From JBMYYE01 sp049609065 (lineage in GTDB: Bacteria; Pseudomonadota; Alphaproteobacteria; Rhodobacterales; Rhodobacteraceae): DNA of 44,110 bases. A program made the position numbers and the translations under genes. The notes beneath the pieces were generated by a model. The model searched no databases and had not been told where the DNA came from. It saw only the letters and a program-made list of their open reading frames with translations. The stretch's first letter is position 1; every line of letters begins with the position of its first letter. The DNA is taken from assembly GCA_049609065.1 (NCBI GenBank), contig JBMYYE010000004.1, positions 1 to 44,110 of the forward strand. The letters are read 5' to 3'. Positions 1 to 7,461 of the stretch are shown here, piece after piece.

Positions 1-55
1 GAGCATAACCTTGCCAAGGTTAGGGTCGGGCGTTCGAATCGCCTCGCCCGCTCCA
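1..55 (+). tRNA. tRNA-Gly (anticodon GCC), 3' part only
   Basis: The window opens inside a tRNA. The anticodon arm has a TAACC/GGTTA stem and the 7-nt loop TTGCCAA, which puts GCC at the anticodon. The T arm follows (GGGCG, loop TTCGAAT, CGCCT), then the 3' acceptor strand CGCCCGC, discriminator T and an encoded CCA at 53-55. The 5' acceptor strand and most of the D arm lie before the window. Confidence 0.93.
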
Positions 56-235
56 GATATCAAAAACAATCCAGGCACGACATTAAAATCTACCCGCCCC
101 GTGGGGTGCGTTTTTTGGCGAGCGAATTAACGCCGATGCGCAAATCTGCAGAGCACATGTGCGCGAATTCATCTGGCCATGATATATGCGTTGGATATAC
201 TGCCCCAACATAACTTCAACCCATAGGACATCGCC

Positions 236-700
236 ATGATCAAACACAGCCTCCTTGCCCTTGCGCTCACAATTCCAGTCACAACCGCCATTGCCCATGC
301 CGGCAGCCACGAAGAAGACGCCATTGGCGCACGTCGCGGCTATTTCTCCCTTTTGGGGAGTGATATGGGCGCTCTTGCAGCCTTCGCCAAAGGTGAAAAA
401 GAATTTGACGCGGTCACATCCCAACGCCACGCCGATAACCTCAAGGCGCTCACAACCTATTCCATCGCGCATCTTATGGTGCCGGGCACATCCAGCACAG
501 ACATGGCTGGCAAAACCCGCGCCAAGGCTGAGATTTGGACCAACCTTGATGACTACATGGCAAAAGCCGGTGATTTTGTGGCCGCCGTTGGTGAGTTACA
601 GGCAAATGCAGGGACACTTGATGGTGTGCGTGCAAACCTTGGTAAAGTTGGTGGCACCTGCAAAGCCTGTCACAAAGACTACCGCCAGAAAGAATTCTAA
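236..700 (+). CDS. Cytochrome c' (periplasmic c-type cytochrome)
   Basis: This 154-residue precursor has a Sec signal peptide with likely cleavage after AHA at residue 22. A single C-x-A-C-H haem motif lies near the C terminus (C142, C145, H146). A C-terminal haem on a small helical protein is the hallmark of the cytochrome c' family, high-spin haem proteins of the periplasm linked to nitric oxide binding and electron transfer. An AGGA ribosome-binding site lies 8 nt before the start. The stop TAA shares its last base with the start of the cytochrome b561 gene, so the two are probably translationally coupled and may work as a pair. The exact physiological role cannot be read from the sequence. 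Confidence 0.88.
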   Translation: MIKHSLLALALTIPVTTAIAHAGSHEEDAIGARRGYFSLLGSDMGALAAFAKGEKEFDAVTSQRHADNLKALTTYSIAHLMVPGTSSTDMAGKTRAKAEIWTNLDDYMAKAGDFVAAVGELQANAGTLDGVRANLGKVGGTCKACHKDYRQKEF

Positions 701-1272
701 TGATGGTCTCCAAATCATCTGACACCATATGGGATCTGCCTTTGCGGATTTTTCACTGGTCGCTGGCGACATTGGTGATCACCAATTTGATCATTGGTGA
801 AATTAGCCCCGCTGATATGAGCCTCCATTTCTATATTGGATATGGGATCATCGGGCTTTTGGTGTTTCGGGTGATTTGGGGCCTTATTGGACCTAAAAAC
901 GCGCGGTTCGTGAATTTCATTTACGGGCCTCGCACCACATTTTCCTACCTCAAGACGCTACCCATGCGAAAACCATCCCATTGGGTCGGACATAATCCCA
1001 TGGGTGCGCTTTCGGTTTTTGCTCTTCTGGGGCTTTTGGGCATTCAAAGCCTATCTGGCCTCTTTGCCGATCCTGAAGACTATATCAATGCAGGCCCGTT
1101 CGCAGATCAAGTCGACGCCGCCACCAATCAAATGGCCAGTGGATGGCATGAAACCCTATCAAGCCTTCTTATTGTGCTGGTTGTTTTGCACATTGGCGCC
1201 ATCCTCTTTTATAAATTCTGGAAAAAAGACGACCTCATTACACCTATGGTCACGGGAAAACGTCGCCCATAA
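700..1272 (+). CDS. Cytochrome b561-family membrane protein
   Basis: This 190-residue protein has four hydrophobic segments and histidines placed as in prokaryotic diheme cytochromes b561: H19 in the first segment (motif PLRIFHW), one at the start of the second, and further ones before the third and in the fourth. Such proteins pass electrons from the quinone pool to periplasmic haem proteins. The upstream gene encodes a cytochrome c', so a membrane-to-periplasm pair is a fair inference. The start overlaps the previous stop by one base (TAATG). A second ATG follows at once, and either could be used. The C-terminal stop lies within the loop of a probable terminator. Confidence 0.87.
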   Translation: MMVSKSSDTIWDLPLRIFHWSLATLVITNLIIGEISPADMSLHFYIGYGIIGLLVFRVIWGLIGPKNARFVNFIYGPRTTFSYLKTLPMRKPSHWVGHNPMGALSVFALLGLLGIQSLSGLFADPEDYINAGPFADQVDAATNQMASGWHETLSSLLIVLVVLHIGAILFYKFWKKDDLITPMVTGKRRP

Positions 1273-1284
1273 GTGACGTTTTTT
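1258..1284 (+). terminator. Probable Rho-independent terminator after cytochrome b561
   Basis: AAACGTC at 1258-1264 pairs with GACGTTT at 1275-1281, and the run of T continues to 1284. The 10-nt loop contains the stop codon of the b561 gene. Stem plus T-tract fits an intrinsic terminator that ends the cytochrome pair before panB. Confidence 0.6.
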
Positions 1285-1380
1285 ATATTTACGTTTCGTT
1301 TTTCCCATCCGCGACACTATTTCCCTGCCCCTTAGCCGCAAAATCGTTTACACCTCTCGCACCTAAATTCGGAGGTTCCC

Positions 1381-2193
1381 ATGAGCGCCAGCAAGTTTCA
1401 TAGCGCAAAAACACCCATGGATGTGCAAGCCCAAAAAGGCGAAACGCCATTGGTTTGCCTCACGGCGTACACGACACCTACCGCCCAAAGCGCAGACCCA
1501 CATTGTGATGTGCTTTTGGTCGGCGATAGTGTTGGCATGGTGCTCCATGGTTTGCCATCCACCCTCGGCGTGACGATGGACATGATGATTTTACACGGCA
1601 AAGCGGTTATGCGCGGCGCGCGTGAGGCGTTGGTGGTGATCGACATGCCCTTTGGGAGTTACGAAGAAAGCCCCGAGCAAGCCTTCAAAAATGCCGCGCG
1701 TATTATGGCGGAAACGGGCTGTGGCGCTGTGAAGCTCGAAGGTGGTGTGCATATGGCCGACACCATTTCATTTTTGACCCAACGCGGCATCCCCGTGATG
1801 GCGCATATCGGCCTTACCCCGCAAGCGATCAACACCCTTGGCGGCTACAAAGTCCAAGGGCGCGGCGACGGGCATGACCAACTCATCACCGATGCCAAAG
1901 CCGTCAGTGATGCAGGCGCCTTTGCTGTGGTCCTTGAAAAGATACCTGCCGCATTGGCGACCGAAATCACCAAGAGCATTTCAATCCCGACAATCGGCAT
2001 TGGCGCATCCGTCACCTGTGATGGCCAAATTTTGGTAGTGGATGATATGCTGGGGCTGTTTACGGCTTTCAAACCCAAATTTGTAAAACGCTACGGCGAT
2101 CTCGGCGCACAATCGGACGCCGCCATCAAAACCTATGCCGACGACGTCCGCAATCGACACTTCCCCACACCCGATCATGAATTTGCGGAGTAA
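1381..2193 (+). CDS. panB: 3-methyl-2-oxobutanoate hydroxymethyltransferase
   Basis: PanB transfers a hydroxymethyl group from methylene-tetrahydrofolate to 3-methyl-2-oxobutanoate, giving ketopantoate, the first committed step of pantothenate and coenzyme A synthesis. The 270-residue length is normal. Family motifs are visible: VGDSVGMVLHG with the metal-binding aspartate, KLEGG, HIGLTPQ, and the EKIP segment with the catalytic glutamate. A strong GGAGG site lies 6 nt before the ATG. panC starts 3 nt after the stop, so the two form an operon. The cytosolic product passes ketopantoate on to PanE or IlvC, which are not in this window. Confidence 0.96.
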   Translation: MSASKFHSAKTPMDVQAQKGETPLVCLTAYTTPTAQSADPHCDVLLVGDSVGMVLHGLPSTLGVTMDMMILHGKAVMRGAREALVVIDMPFGSYEESPEQAFKNAARIMAETGCGAVKLEGGVHMADTISFLTQRGIPVMAHIGLTPQAINTLGGYKVQGRGDGHDQLITDAKAVSDAGAFAVVLEKIPAALATEITKSISIPTIGIGASVTCDGQILVVDDMLGLFTAFKPKFVKRYGDLGAQSDAAIKTYADDVRNRHFPTPDHEFAE

Positions 2194-2196
2194 CCC

Positions 2197-3048
2197 ATGA
2201 CACCCACTATCATTCGCAAGCTCAGCGACCTGCGTGCGCTGACCAAATCATGGCACGCAAACGCGGATGTGATTGGCGTTGTGCCAACCATGGGCGCACT
2301 TCATGCGGGGCATCTTAGCCTTGTCGATGCGGCGAAGGCCAATTGCGACCGTGTGATTGTGACGATTTTTGTCAACCCAAAGCAATTCGACAATCCAGAT
2401 GACCTCAAAAATTATCCGCGCACAGAACATGACGACGCGGCCAAGCTTCGCCCATTTAATGTCGATGTGATTTACGTCCCTGATCCCGATCAAATTTACC
2501 CCGATGGCTTCGCCACGAATGTCACCATTTCTGGCCTGCCAGATATGCTTTGCGGCGCGCATCGTCCGGGGCATTTTGACGGGGTGGCCACGGTGGTGAG
2601 CAAGTTGTTCTTGCAAACCTCCGCGGATCGCGCGTTTTTTGGTGAAAAGGATTTTCAGCAACTGCAGATCGTCACACGTTTGGCCCGCGACCTCGACATT
2701 CCGGTTGAGATCACAGGCTGTGCCACCGTGCGCGAAGAAGACGGGCTTGCGCTTTCCTCACGCAACCAACATTTGAACAGTGACGCGCGCGGCAAAGCCC
2801 CTGCCCTCAACCGCGCGATGCGTACGGCGGCGGCTGCCATTCAATCCGGTGCAAATATCATGGACGCGTTAAAAACCGCCGAAGCCACCATTTTAAAAGC
2901 AGGCTTTGACAGCATTGATTACCTAGAGCTGCGCGCCGAAGATGGATTAACACCGCTTGAGACCCTATCTGAACCTGCCCGCCTCCTTGCGGCTGCGTTT
3001 TTGGACGGGGTGCGGCTGATTGATAATATTGAAGTCAAAGCCGACTAA
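2197..3048 (+). CDS. panC: Pantothenate synthetase
   Basis: PanC condenses pantoate with beta-alanine, using ATP through a pantoyl-adenylate, to make pantothenate. The 283-residue protein has the nucleotidyltransferase signature PTMGALHAGH (HIGH-like box), the VNPKQF and FGEKDFQQL segments and the SSRN loop (LALSSRNQHL) that closes the active site. It lies 3 nt after panB and shares its transcript. No terminator-like hairpin was seen after the stop. Confidence 0.96.
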   Translation: MTPTIIRKLSDLRALTKSWHANADVIGVVPTMGALHAGHLSLVDAAKANCDRVIVTIFVNPKQFDNPDDLKNYPRTEHDDAAKLRPFNVDVIYVPDPDQIYPDGFATNVTISGLPDMLCGAHRPGHFDGVATVVSKLFLQTSADRAFFGEKDFQQLQIVTRLARDLDIPVEITGCATVREEDGLALSSRNQHLNSDARGKAPALNRAMRTAAAAIQSGANIMDALKTAEATILKAGFDSIDYLELRAEDGLTPLETLSEPARLLAAAFLDGVRLIDNIEVKAD

Positions 3049-3167
3049 CGAGGGCGCCTATACGCGAAAACCTATTGGAAAAATTGGGTTTGCACCCCTC
3101 GCAGCCTTTTCATTCAAAATAAAAATCCAAACGCACTATGCCATCCAGTGCGCCCCCACACTTGGGT

Positions 3168-3197
3168 TTGACAGGAATACCATCAACTGCGTAAACC
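3168..3197 (+). promoter_or_regulatory. Probable promoter of the small lipoprotein gene
   Basis: A perfect -35 box TTGACA lies at 3168-3173. After an 18-bp spacer, TAAACC at 3192-3197 is a weak -10 box. Transcription would start near 3204, leaving about 27 nt of leader before the ATG at 3231. This is a pattern call only. Confidence 0.45.
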
Positions 3198-3230
3198 ATA
3201 AATGTATTCATGCTTAATAAGGGAAAAACG

Positions 3231-3638
3231 ATGAAGCAACGTAATTTCTTACGCGCAACTTTGGGAAGCGTATTGTTATCAACCCTAATCGCCTGTTCTG
3301 GCGGATCATCCGCCACGTCTTTATCCGCCAAAATACCCGGTTTCTTTTTGGGCCGCGTTACGGATCAGGCAATGCATGGCGCATACAACCCGAATGGTTT
3401 CTCTGCGAGCCAAGTCCAAACCCTAGTTGGCCAGACATGCCAAGGTGGATACTTAACTGGATTTAGCACACAGGCCCGTTCAGACGGTCTCATCGCGTTT
3501 GCTGGCACCTGCAATGCTTGGAAAAATGGCGCCCGACTGGTTGAGTACGAACGAAGTGGTGGAACGGGTGTTGTCATCGAAATCACGGGACGCGCATCTG
3601 GCTCTATGACATACAACCGGATCAACACACATATTTAG
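3231..3638 (+). CDS. Small putative lipoprotein of unknown function
   Basis: I do not recognise the family. From the ATG at 3231 the product has 135 residues. It starts with basic residues, then a hydrophobic stretch ending in the lipobox LIAC with C22 as lipidation site, followed by a serine/glycine-rich linker. The mature part has three more cysteines (in QTCQGG, GTCNAW and their surroundings), which could form disulfides in the periplasm. An in-frame ATG 21 nt upstream is possible, but it lacks a ribosome-binding site and would put charged residues ahead of the signal. GGG at 3221-3223 is a modest ribosome-binding site for the chosen start. The gene stands alone between panC and a convergent gene. 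Confidence 0.75.
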   Translation: MKQRNFLRATLGSVLLSTLIACSGGSSATSLSAKIPGFFLGRVTDQAMHGAYNPNGFSASQVQTLVGQTCQGGYLTGFSTQARSDGLIAFAGTCNAWKNGARLVEYERSGGTGVVIEITGRASGSMTYNRINTHI

Positions 3639-3652
3639 CGTTATCCAAACTT

Positions 3653-3677
3653 GAGGCTTGCAAATTTTGCAGGCCTC
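3653..3677. repeat. Short inverted repeat, possible hairpin
   Basis: GAGGCTTGC at 3653-3661 pairs with GCAGGCCTC at 3669-3677 (one G-T pair) around a 7-nt A/T loop. It lies between two convergent genes and could act as a terminator, but no T-tract follows on the plus strand. I see nothing else in the rest of 3639-3806. Confidence 0.35.
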
Positions 3678-3806
3678 CCACGGCAATTCCAACGACGCCC
3701 ACATGACGCGGAAAACTGCGCGTGTTGATTGCGGATGATTTATTTTATGTGCAGCAACCGAAAACGGATCAAGACACCTCAAACGGAAAAGATGCTCGGC
3801 AGTTGA

Positions 3807-4046
3807 TCAAAACGCCTTAAACGTAAGGGTCGTGAGGGACCGTTTGATGCCTTTGATGTTAACGATATTGTCGCTGATATATTTGCCGACATCTTCGTTT
3901 TCAGGGATATAGAGCTTGAGCATCAAATCAAAATCGCCTGAGGTCGAATAAAGCTCAGAATGCAATTCGCGCGCGATAATTTCATTGGCCACATCATAGG
4001 TTTTACCAGGCTTACAGCGCAGCTGAACGAACACACATTTTGACAT
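3807..4046 (-). CDS. Stand-alone Lrp/AsnC ligand-binding (RAM) domain protein
   Basis: The 79-residue product matches the C-terminal regulatory (RAM) half of Lrp/AsnC transcription factors: a beta-alpha-beta-beta-alpha-beta fold with the typical STSGDFDLMLKL strand and a closing strand at KRSLTTLTF. There is no helix-turn-helix domain. The start at 4046 has a strong AAGGAGG site 5-6 nt upstream, so the short form is genuine and not a truncated regulator. Stand-alone RAM proteins can bind amino acids and may form mixed oligomers with full Lrp proteins. No partner regulator is in the window, so the ligand and role are open. Confidence 0.85.
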   Translation of the reverse strand: MSKCVFVQLRCKPGKTYDVANEIIARELHSELYSTSGDFDLMLKLYIPENEDVGKYISDNIVNIKGIKRSLTTLTFKAF

Positions 4047-4194
4047 CACAACCTCCTTTGGTTGGCGTGAGAGTGACACAGTTTGCACGTGGCCTCAATG
4101 CCCCTTCCGCTAAGTCAATCATTTTCCATCTATTCTTTTCTATGCTCAAACGGTATCCAACTACAAAGACTGTATCAACAACATCGGGTTCCCC

Positions 4195-4737
4195 ATGTAT
4201 CCAGTTCTACGCCTCCTTTCGACCGTCATCCGCGCCCATTTCGCAGCCAAAGTTCCTGCCACTGGAACGGGTGAAATGTCCTTCATTTGTCGCCCTTGGG
4301 ATCTCGATATGTTTATGGAAATGAACAATGGGCGAATTTTGACACTTTTTGATTTGGGCCGATTTGACCTTACAATCCGCGCGGGCGTGGTGCCGGTAAT
4401 GCGGGCGAAAAAATGGGGGCTTGCGGTCGCTGGAAGCACGGTGCGCTACCGCAAGCGTATCACCGCATTCAAACGTGTTACCATGCGCACGCGCCTTGCG
4501 GGCTATGATGATAAATGGATCCTGATTGAGCAAAGCATGTGGCTGGGCGATCAACCCGCAGCCTCAATTTTGCTGCGCACGTGTTTCACCGCCAAAGGCC
4601 GCGCCGTTTCAACACAAGAGGCCCTTGAAGCAATCGGCCTCAGCGACTGGACACCCCAATTGTCCGATTGGGCTGATGGCTGGGCCAAAAATGACAACAT
4701 CCGACCTTGGCCCCCGATGATGGACGAGACATTATAG
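4195..4737 (+). CDS. Acyl-CoA thioesterase-like (hotdog fold) protein
   Basis: The 180-residue protein has a hotdog-fold thioesterase layout. The segment around residues 31-60 (RPWDLDMFMEMNNGRILTLF) matches the WDxDxFxHxNN-type active-site stretch of 4HBT/THEM6-like proteins, with M in place of the common histidine before NN. It probably hydrolyses an acyl-CoA or a related thioester in the cytosol, but the substrate cannot be told. It lies 63 nt before hisB on the same strand. A link to histidine synthesis is not implied. Confidence 0.75.
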   Translation: MYPVLRLLSTVIRAHFAAKVPATGTGEMSFICRPWDLDMFMEMNNGRILTLFDLGRFDLTIRAGVVPVMRAKKWGLAVAGSTVRYRKRITAFKRVTMRTRLAGYDDKWILIEQSMWLGDQPAASILLRTCFTAKGRAVSTQEALEAIGLSDWTPQLSDWADGWAKNDNIRPWPPMMDETL

Positions 4738-4800
4738 CCCCTTCCCTGCGCGCGAAATTCGGCTTATAACCCGCTCAAATTCAGCAGATGGGACAGCACC

Positions 4801-5388
4801 ATGCGTCAAGCTACGATCACGCGCAAAACCGCGGAAACGGATATTTCCGTTGAGGTGAACCTCGACGGGACCGGCACCTATGACAACCAAACAGGCATTG
4901 GGTTCTTTGACCACATGTTGGATCAGTTGTCGCGCCACAGCTTGATCGATATGACCATCCGTGCGGCGGGTGATTTGCACATTGATGACCACCACACAGT
5001 CGAAGACACTGGCATCGCCATTGGCCAAGCCTTGGTTGAAGCGTTGGGGGATAAAAAAGGTATCAACCGCTACGGCGAATGCCACCTACCGATGGATGAC
5101 GCACAGGTGCGCGCGGCATTGGATTTATCCGCGCGACCTTTCCTTGTCTGGAACGTGGATTTACCGACCCCGAAAATTGGCACATTTGATACGGAACTCG
5201 TGCGGGAGTTTTTTCAAGCCCTCGCGACCCATGGTGGGATCACGCTCCATATTGATCAAATTCACGGGTTTAACAGCCACCACATCGCCGAAGCTGCCTT
5301 CAAAGCAGTGGCGCGTGCGTTGCGTGTCGCCGTTGAAACGGATCCGCGCAAAGCGGATGCCATTCCTTCTACCAAGGGTGCGCTCTAG
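4801..5388 (+). CDS. hisB: Imidazoleglycerol-phosphate dehydratase
   Basis: HisB dehydrates imidazoleglycerol phosphate to imidazole-acetol phosphate, the sixth step of histidine synthesis. At 195 residues it is the monofunctional form without a fused phosphatase. The manganese-binding histidine motifs are all present: FFDHMLDQLSRHS, DHHTVEDTGIA and FNSHHIAEAAFKA. It starts the local his cluster, and hisH begins 3 nt after its stop. A TATAAC box about 35 nt before the start could be a -10 element, but I see no matching -35. Confidence 0.97.
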   Translation: MRQATITRKTAETDISVEVNLDGTGTYDNQTGIGFFDHMLDQLSRHSLIDMTIRAAGDLHIDDHHTVEDTGIAIGQALVEALGDKKGINRYGECHLPMDDAQVRAALDLSARPFLVWNVDLPTPKIGTFDTELVREFFQALATHGGITLHIDQIHGFNSHHIAEAAFKAVARALRVAVETDPRKADAIPSTKGAL

Positions 5389-5391
5389 GCG

Positions 5392-6030
5392 ATGCTGACC
5401 GTTATTATTGATTACGAAAGCGGAAATTTGCATTCCGCTGAGAAAGCGTTCCAACGTATGGCACGTGAAACGGGTGCGGGTGATGTGATTGTCTCTGGTA
5501 AACCCGACGACGTTTTGCGCGCCGATCGTATTGTCTTACCTGGCGATGGGGCATTCCCATCGTGTAAGAAAGAGCTTTTTGACCATACGGGGCTCTTTGA
5601 AGCCACCCGCGAAATGGTCATCAATCGCGCAGTGCCGTTCTTGGGGATTTGCATCGGGATGCAGATGCTTGCCACAAAAGGCCATGAATACGAAGAAACC
5701 GATGGATTTGATTGGATCGGCGGCGATGTCGTAAAAATTGAACCAAAGGACCCATCACTTAAGGTGCCCCATATGGGGTGGAATGATCTGGTGATTGATC
5801 AACCCCACGCGCTCTTAGAGGGGATTGAAACAGGCGAACATGTCTATTTCGTGCATAGCTACCATGTGCGCGTTCACGACCCAAAACACCTCATCGCGCA
5901 TTGCGAATACGGTCAGCCCATCACAGCCATGATTGGGCGCGACAACATGGTTGGCATGCAATTTCACCCGGAAAAAAGCCAAGGCGTTGGATTGAAAATG
6001 ATCGGTAATTTCTTGCAGTGGGCCCCCTAA
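5392..6030 (+). CDS. hisH: Imidazole glycerol phosphate synthase, glutamine amidotransferase subunit
   Basis: HisH releases ammonia from glutamine and channels it to HisF, which is encoded 3.3 kb downstream here. The 212-residue protein is a class I amidotransferase with the nucleophile C87 in GICIGMQ and the His-Glu pair in MQFHPEKSQG. The start lies 3 nt after hisB, so the two are cotranscribed. The gene ends facing the antisense DUF2147 gene, which breaks the operon before hisA. Confidence 0.97.
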   Translation: MLTVIIDYESGNLHSAEKAFQRMARETGAGDVIVSGKPDDVLRADRIVLPGDGAFPSCKKELFDHTGLFEATREMVINRAVPFLGICIGMQMLATKGHEYEETDGFDWIGGDVVKIEPKDPSLKVPHMGWNDLVIDQPHALLEGIETGEHVYFVHSYHVRVHDPKHLIAHCEYGQPITAMIGRDNMVGMQFHPEKSQGVGLKMIGNFLQWAP

Positions 6031-6064
6031 ACCGGGCGCCCATGCTATTTATTTGACGCAATGC

Positions 6065-6457
6065 TTACTTCAAGCGCGTCCATGTTTGGGATTTGCAAAG
6101 GATCTTTGCAACGCAACCTGAAACCTTAAGAGATTTCCCAGACAAGCTCATCTTTGAGCTATAGACTTTATCTGCAGAGGGGTCCCAAATGGTGCCCCCT
6201 TTGAAGCTTCCGCCGCCATTATCGGACATGTTTTTCACGATGTCTTTGCCAAGATGCGCGGGAAAGATTTGCTTCCCATTGCCATCAAAGCTTTTTACGA
6301 GTTTGGCACAGAACTTCCCGCCACAATCACGAAATTGCACATGGCCATAGCTGCCTTTATCCGTCGTTTGCGTTTTCCACGTTCCGCCAATGCCGCCTGC
6401 GAATGCTGACGTCCCGAAGCCTGCGGCCAGCGCCGCCACTAATACGATTTTCTTCAT
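6065..6457 (-). CDS. DUF2147-type small secreted protein
   Basis: This 130-residue precursor has a clear Sec signal peptide (basic start, hydrophobic core, cleavage at about AFA). The mature part reads like DUF2147 proteins: GGTWKT near the start, a GKFCAK cysteine motif, a GGTIWDPSADKVYSSKMSL-type repeat of the beta-rich fold, and SGCVAKILCKSQTW at the end with paired cysteines. Its function is unknown. The start at 6457 is chosen because GGAGG lies 8 nt upstream, whereas the longer reading frame has no such site. It lies antisense between hisH and hisA, diverging from hisA. Confidence 0.85.
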   Translation of the reverse strand: MKKIVLVAALAAGFGTSAFAGGIGGTWKTQTTDKGSYGHVQFRDCGGKFCAKLVKSFDGNGKQIFPAHLGKDIVKNMSDNGGGSFKGGTIWDPSADKVYSSKMSLSGKSLKVSGCVAKILCKSQTWTRLK

Positions 6458-6596
6458 GTTAAATTCCTCCACAGATCAACCATGCCCGCGACAATATGCT
6501 CAAATCAAGCCTTACCTTCCGTAAATGTCCCCTTTGCAATTTCATGCCGAGCGTGGCACATAGCACGCAAATATCCAAAAACTGTGAGTCTGCGCC

Positions 6597-7316
6597 ATGA
6601 TCCTCTACCCTGCAATCGACCTTAAAGACGGCCAATGTGTTCGCCTCATCAAAGGGGAAATGTCCGAAGCCACCGTCTTCAACGACAGCCCGGCAACCCA
6701 AGCGCGCGCCTTTCAAGATGCGGGATGTGACTGGATCCATCTCGTGGATCTCAATGGGGCATTTGCAGGTGAACCTGTGAACGCAGCCGCAGTCGAAGCC
6801 ATCCTTGCCAACATCACGGTTCCCGCCCAATTGGGCGGTGGCATCCGCGATATGGCCACCATCGACATGTGGATCGAAAAGGGCATTTCACGTGTCATTT
6901 TGGGAACGGTTGCCGTTGAAAACCCTGATTTGGTGCGTGAAGCCGCCGCCAAACATCCCGGCAAAATCGCCGTGGGCATTGATGCGCGCAACGGGCGTGT
7001 GGCGACCAAAGGCTGGGCCGAAGAAACCGATGTGATGATGACAGATCTCGCAAAATCCTTCGAAGACGCAGGCGTTGCTGCCATTATTTACACCGACATC
7101 AACCGCGATGGTGCGATGCAAGGCCCCAATGTGAAAGCCACAGCAGAATTGGCCAATGCGGTGTCAATTCCTGTCATCGCCTCAGGTGGGGTGTCCACTC
7201 TTGCGGATCTTACCGCTCTCAAAAACACAGGTGCACCGCTTGATGGTGTCATTTCAGGCCGCGCAATTTATGATGGGGCCATAGATATTCCTGCGGCATT
7301 GGAAGTGTTGCAATAA
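6597..7316 (+). CDS. hisA: Phosphoribosylformimino-5-aminoimidazole carboxamide ribotide isomerase
   Basis: HisA catalyses the Amadori rearrangement of ProFAR to PRFAR, which is the substrate of HisH-HisF. The 239-residue TIM barrel has the catalytic aspartate in PAIDLKDG near the N terminus and the second one in YTDINRDGAMQGPN, plus the phosphate-binding GGGIRD and ASGGVS loops. Because the neighbour upstream is antisense, hisA must have its own promoter in the 139-bp divergent region. The ribosome-binding site is weak (GTGAG about 8 nt before ATG). Confidence 0.97.
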   Translation: MILYPAIDLKDGQCVRLIKGEMSEATVFNDSPATQARAFQDAGCDWIHLVDLNGAFAGEPVNAAAVEAILANITVPAQLGGGIRDMATIDMWIEKGISRVILGTVAVENPDLVREAAAKHPGKIAVGIDARNGRVATKGWAEETDVMMTDLAKSFEDAGVAAIIYTDINRDGAMQGPNVKATAELANAVSIPVIASGGVSTLADLTALKNTGAPLDGVISGRAIYDGAIDIPAALEVLQ

Positions 7317-7461
7317 TAAAACAAAAACCGCTAAAAGCTTGATCTGCCGCTGAATAATACGCACGTTTTTTGGCTAAATTCTTTATTCCTATCTCTCTGC
7401 TCCTTAGATTTAAACGACAGGGCTTCTTCGCCCAATTTGAACAGAGTAAAGGTTAGCCCCA

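Noticed and set aside
7416..7440. Small GGGC/GCCC hairpin before the Hint gene
   Set aside because: Only four base pairs and no T-tract, so it is too weak to name as terminator or riboswitch.
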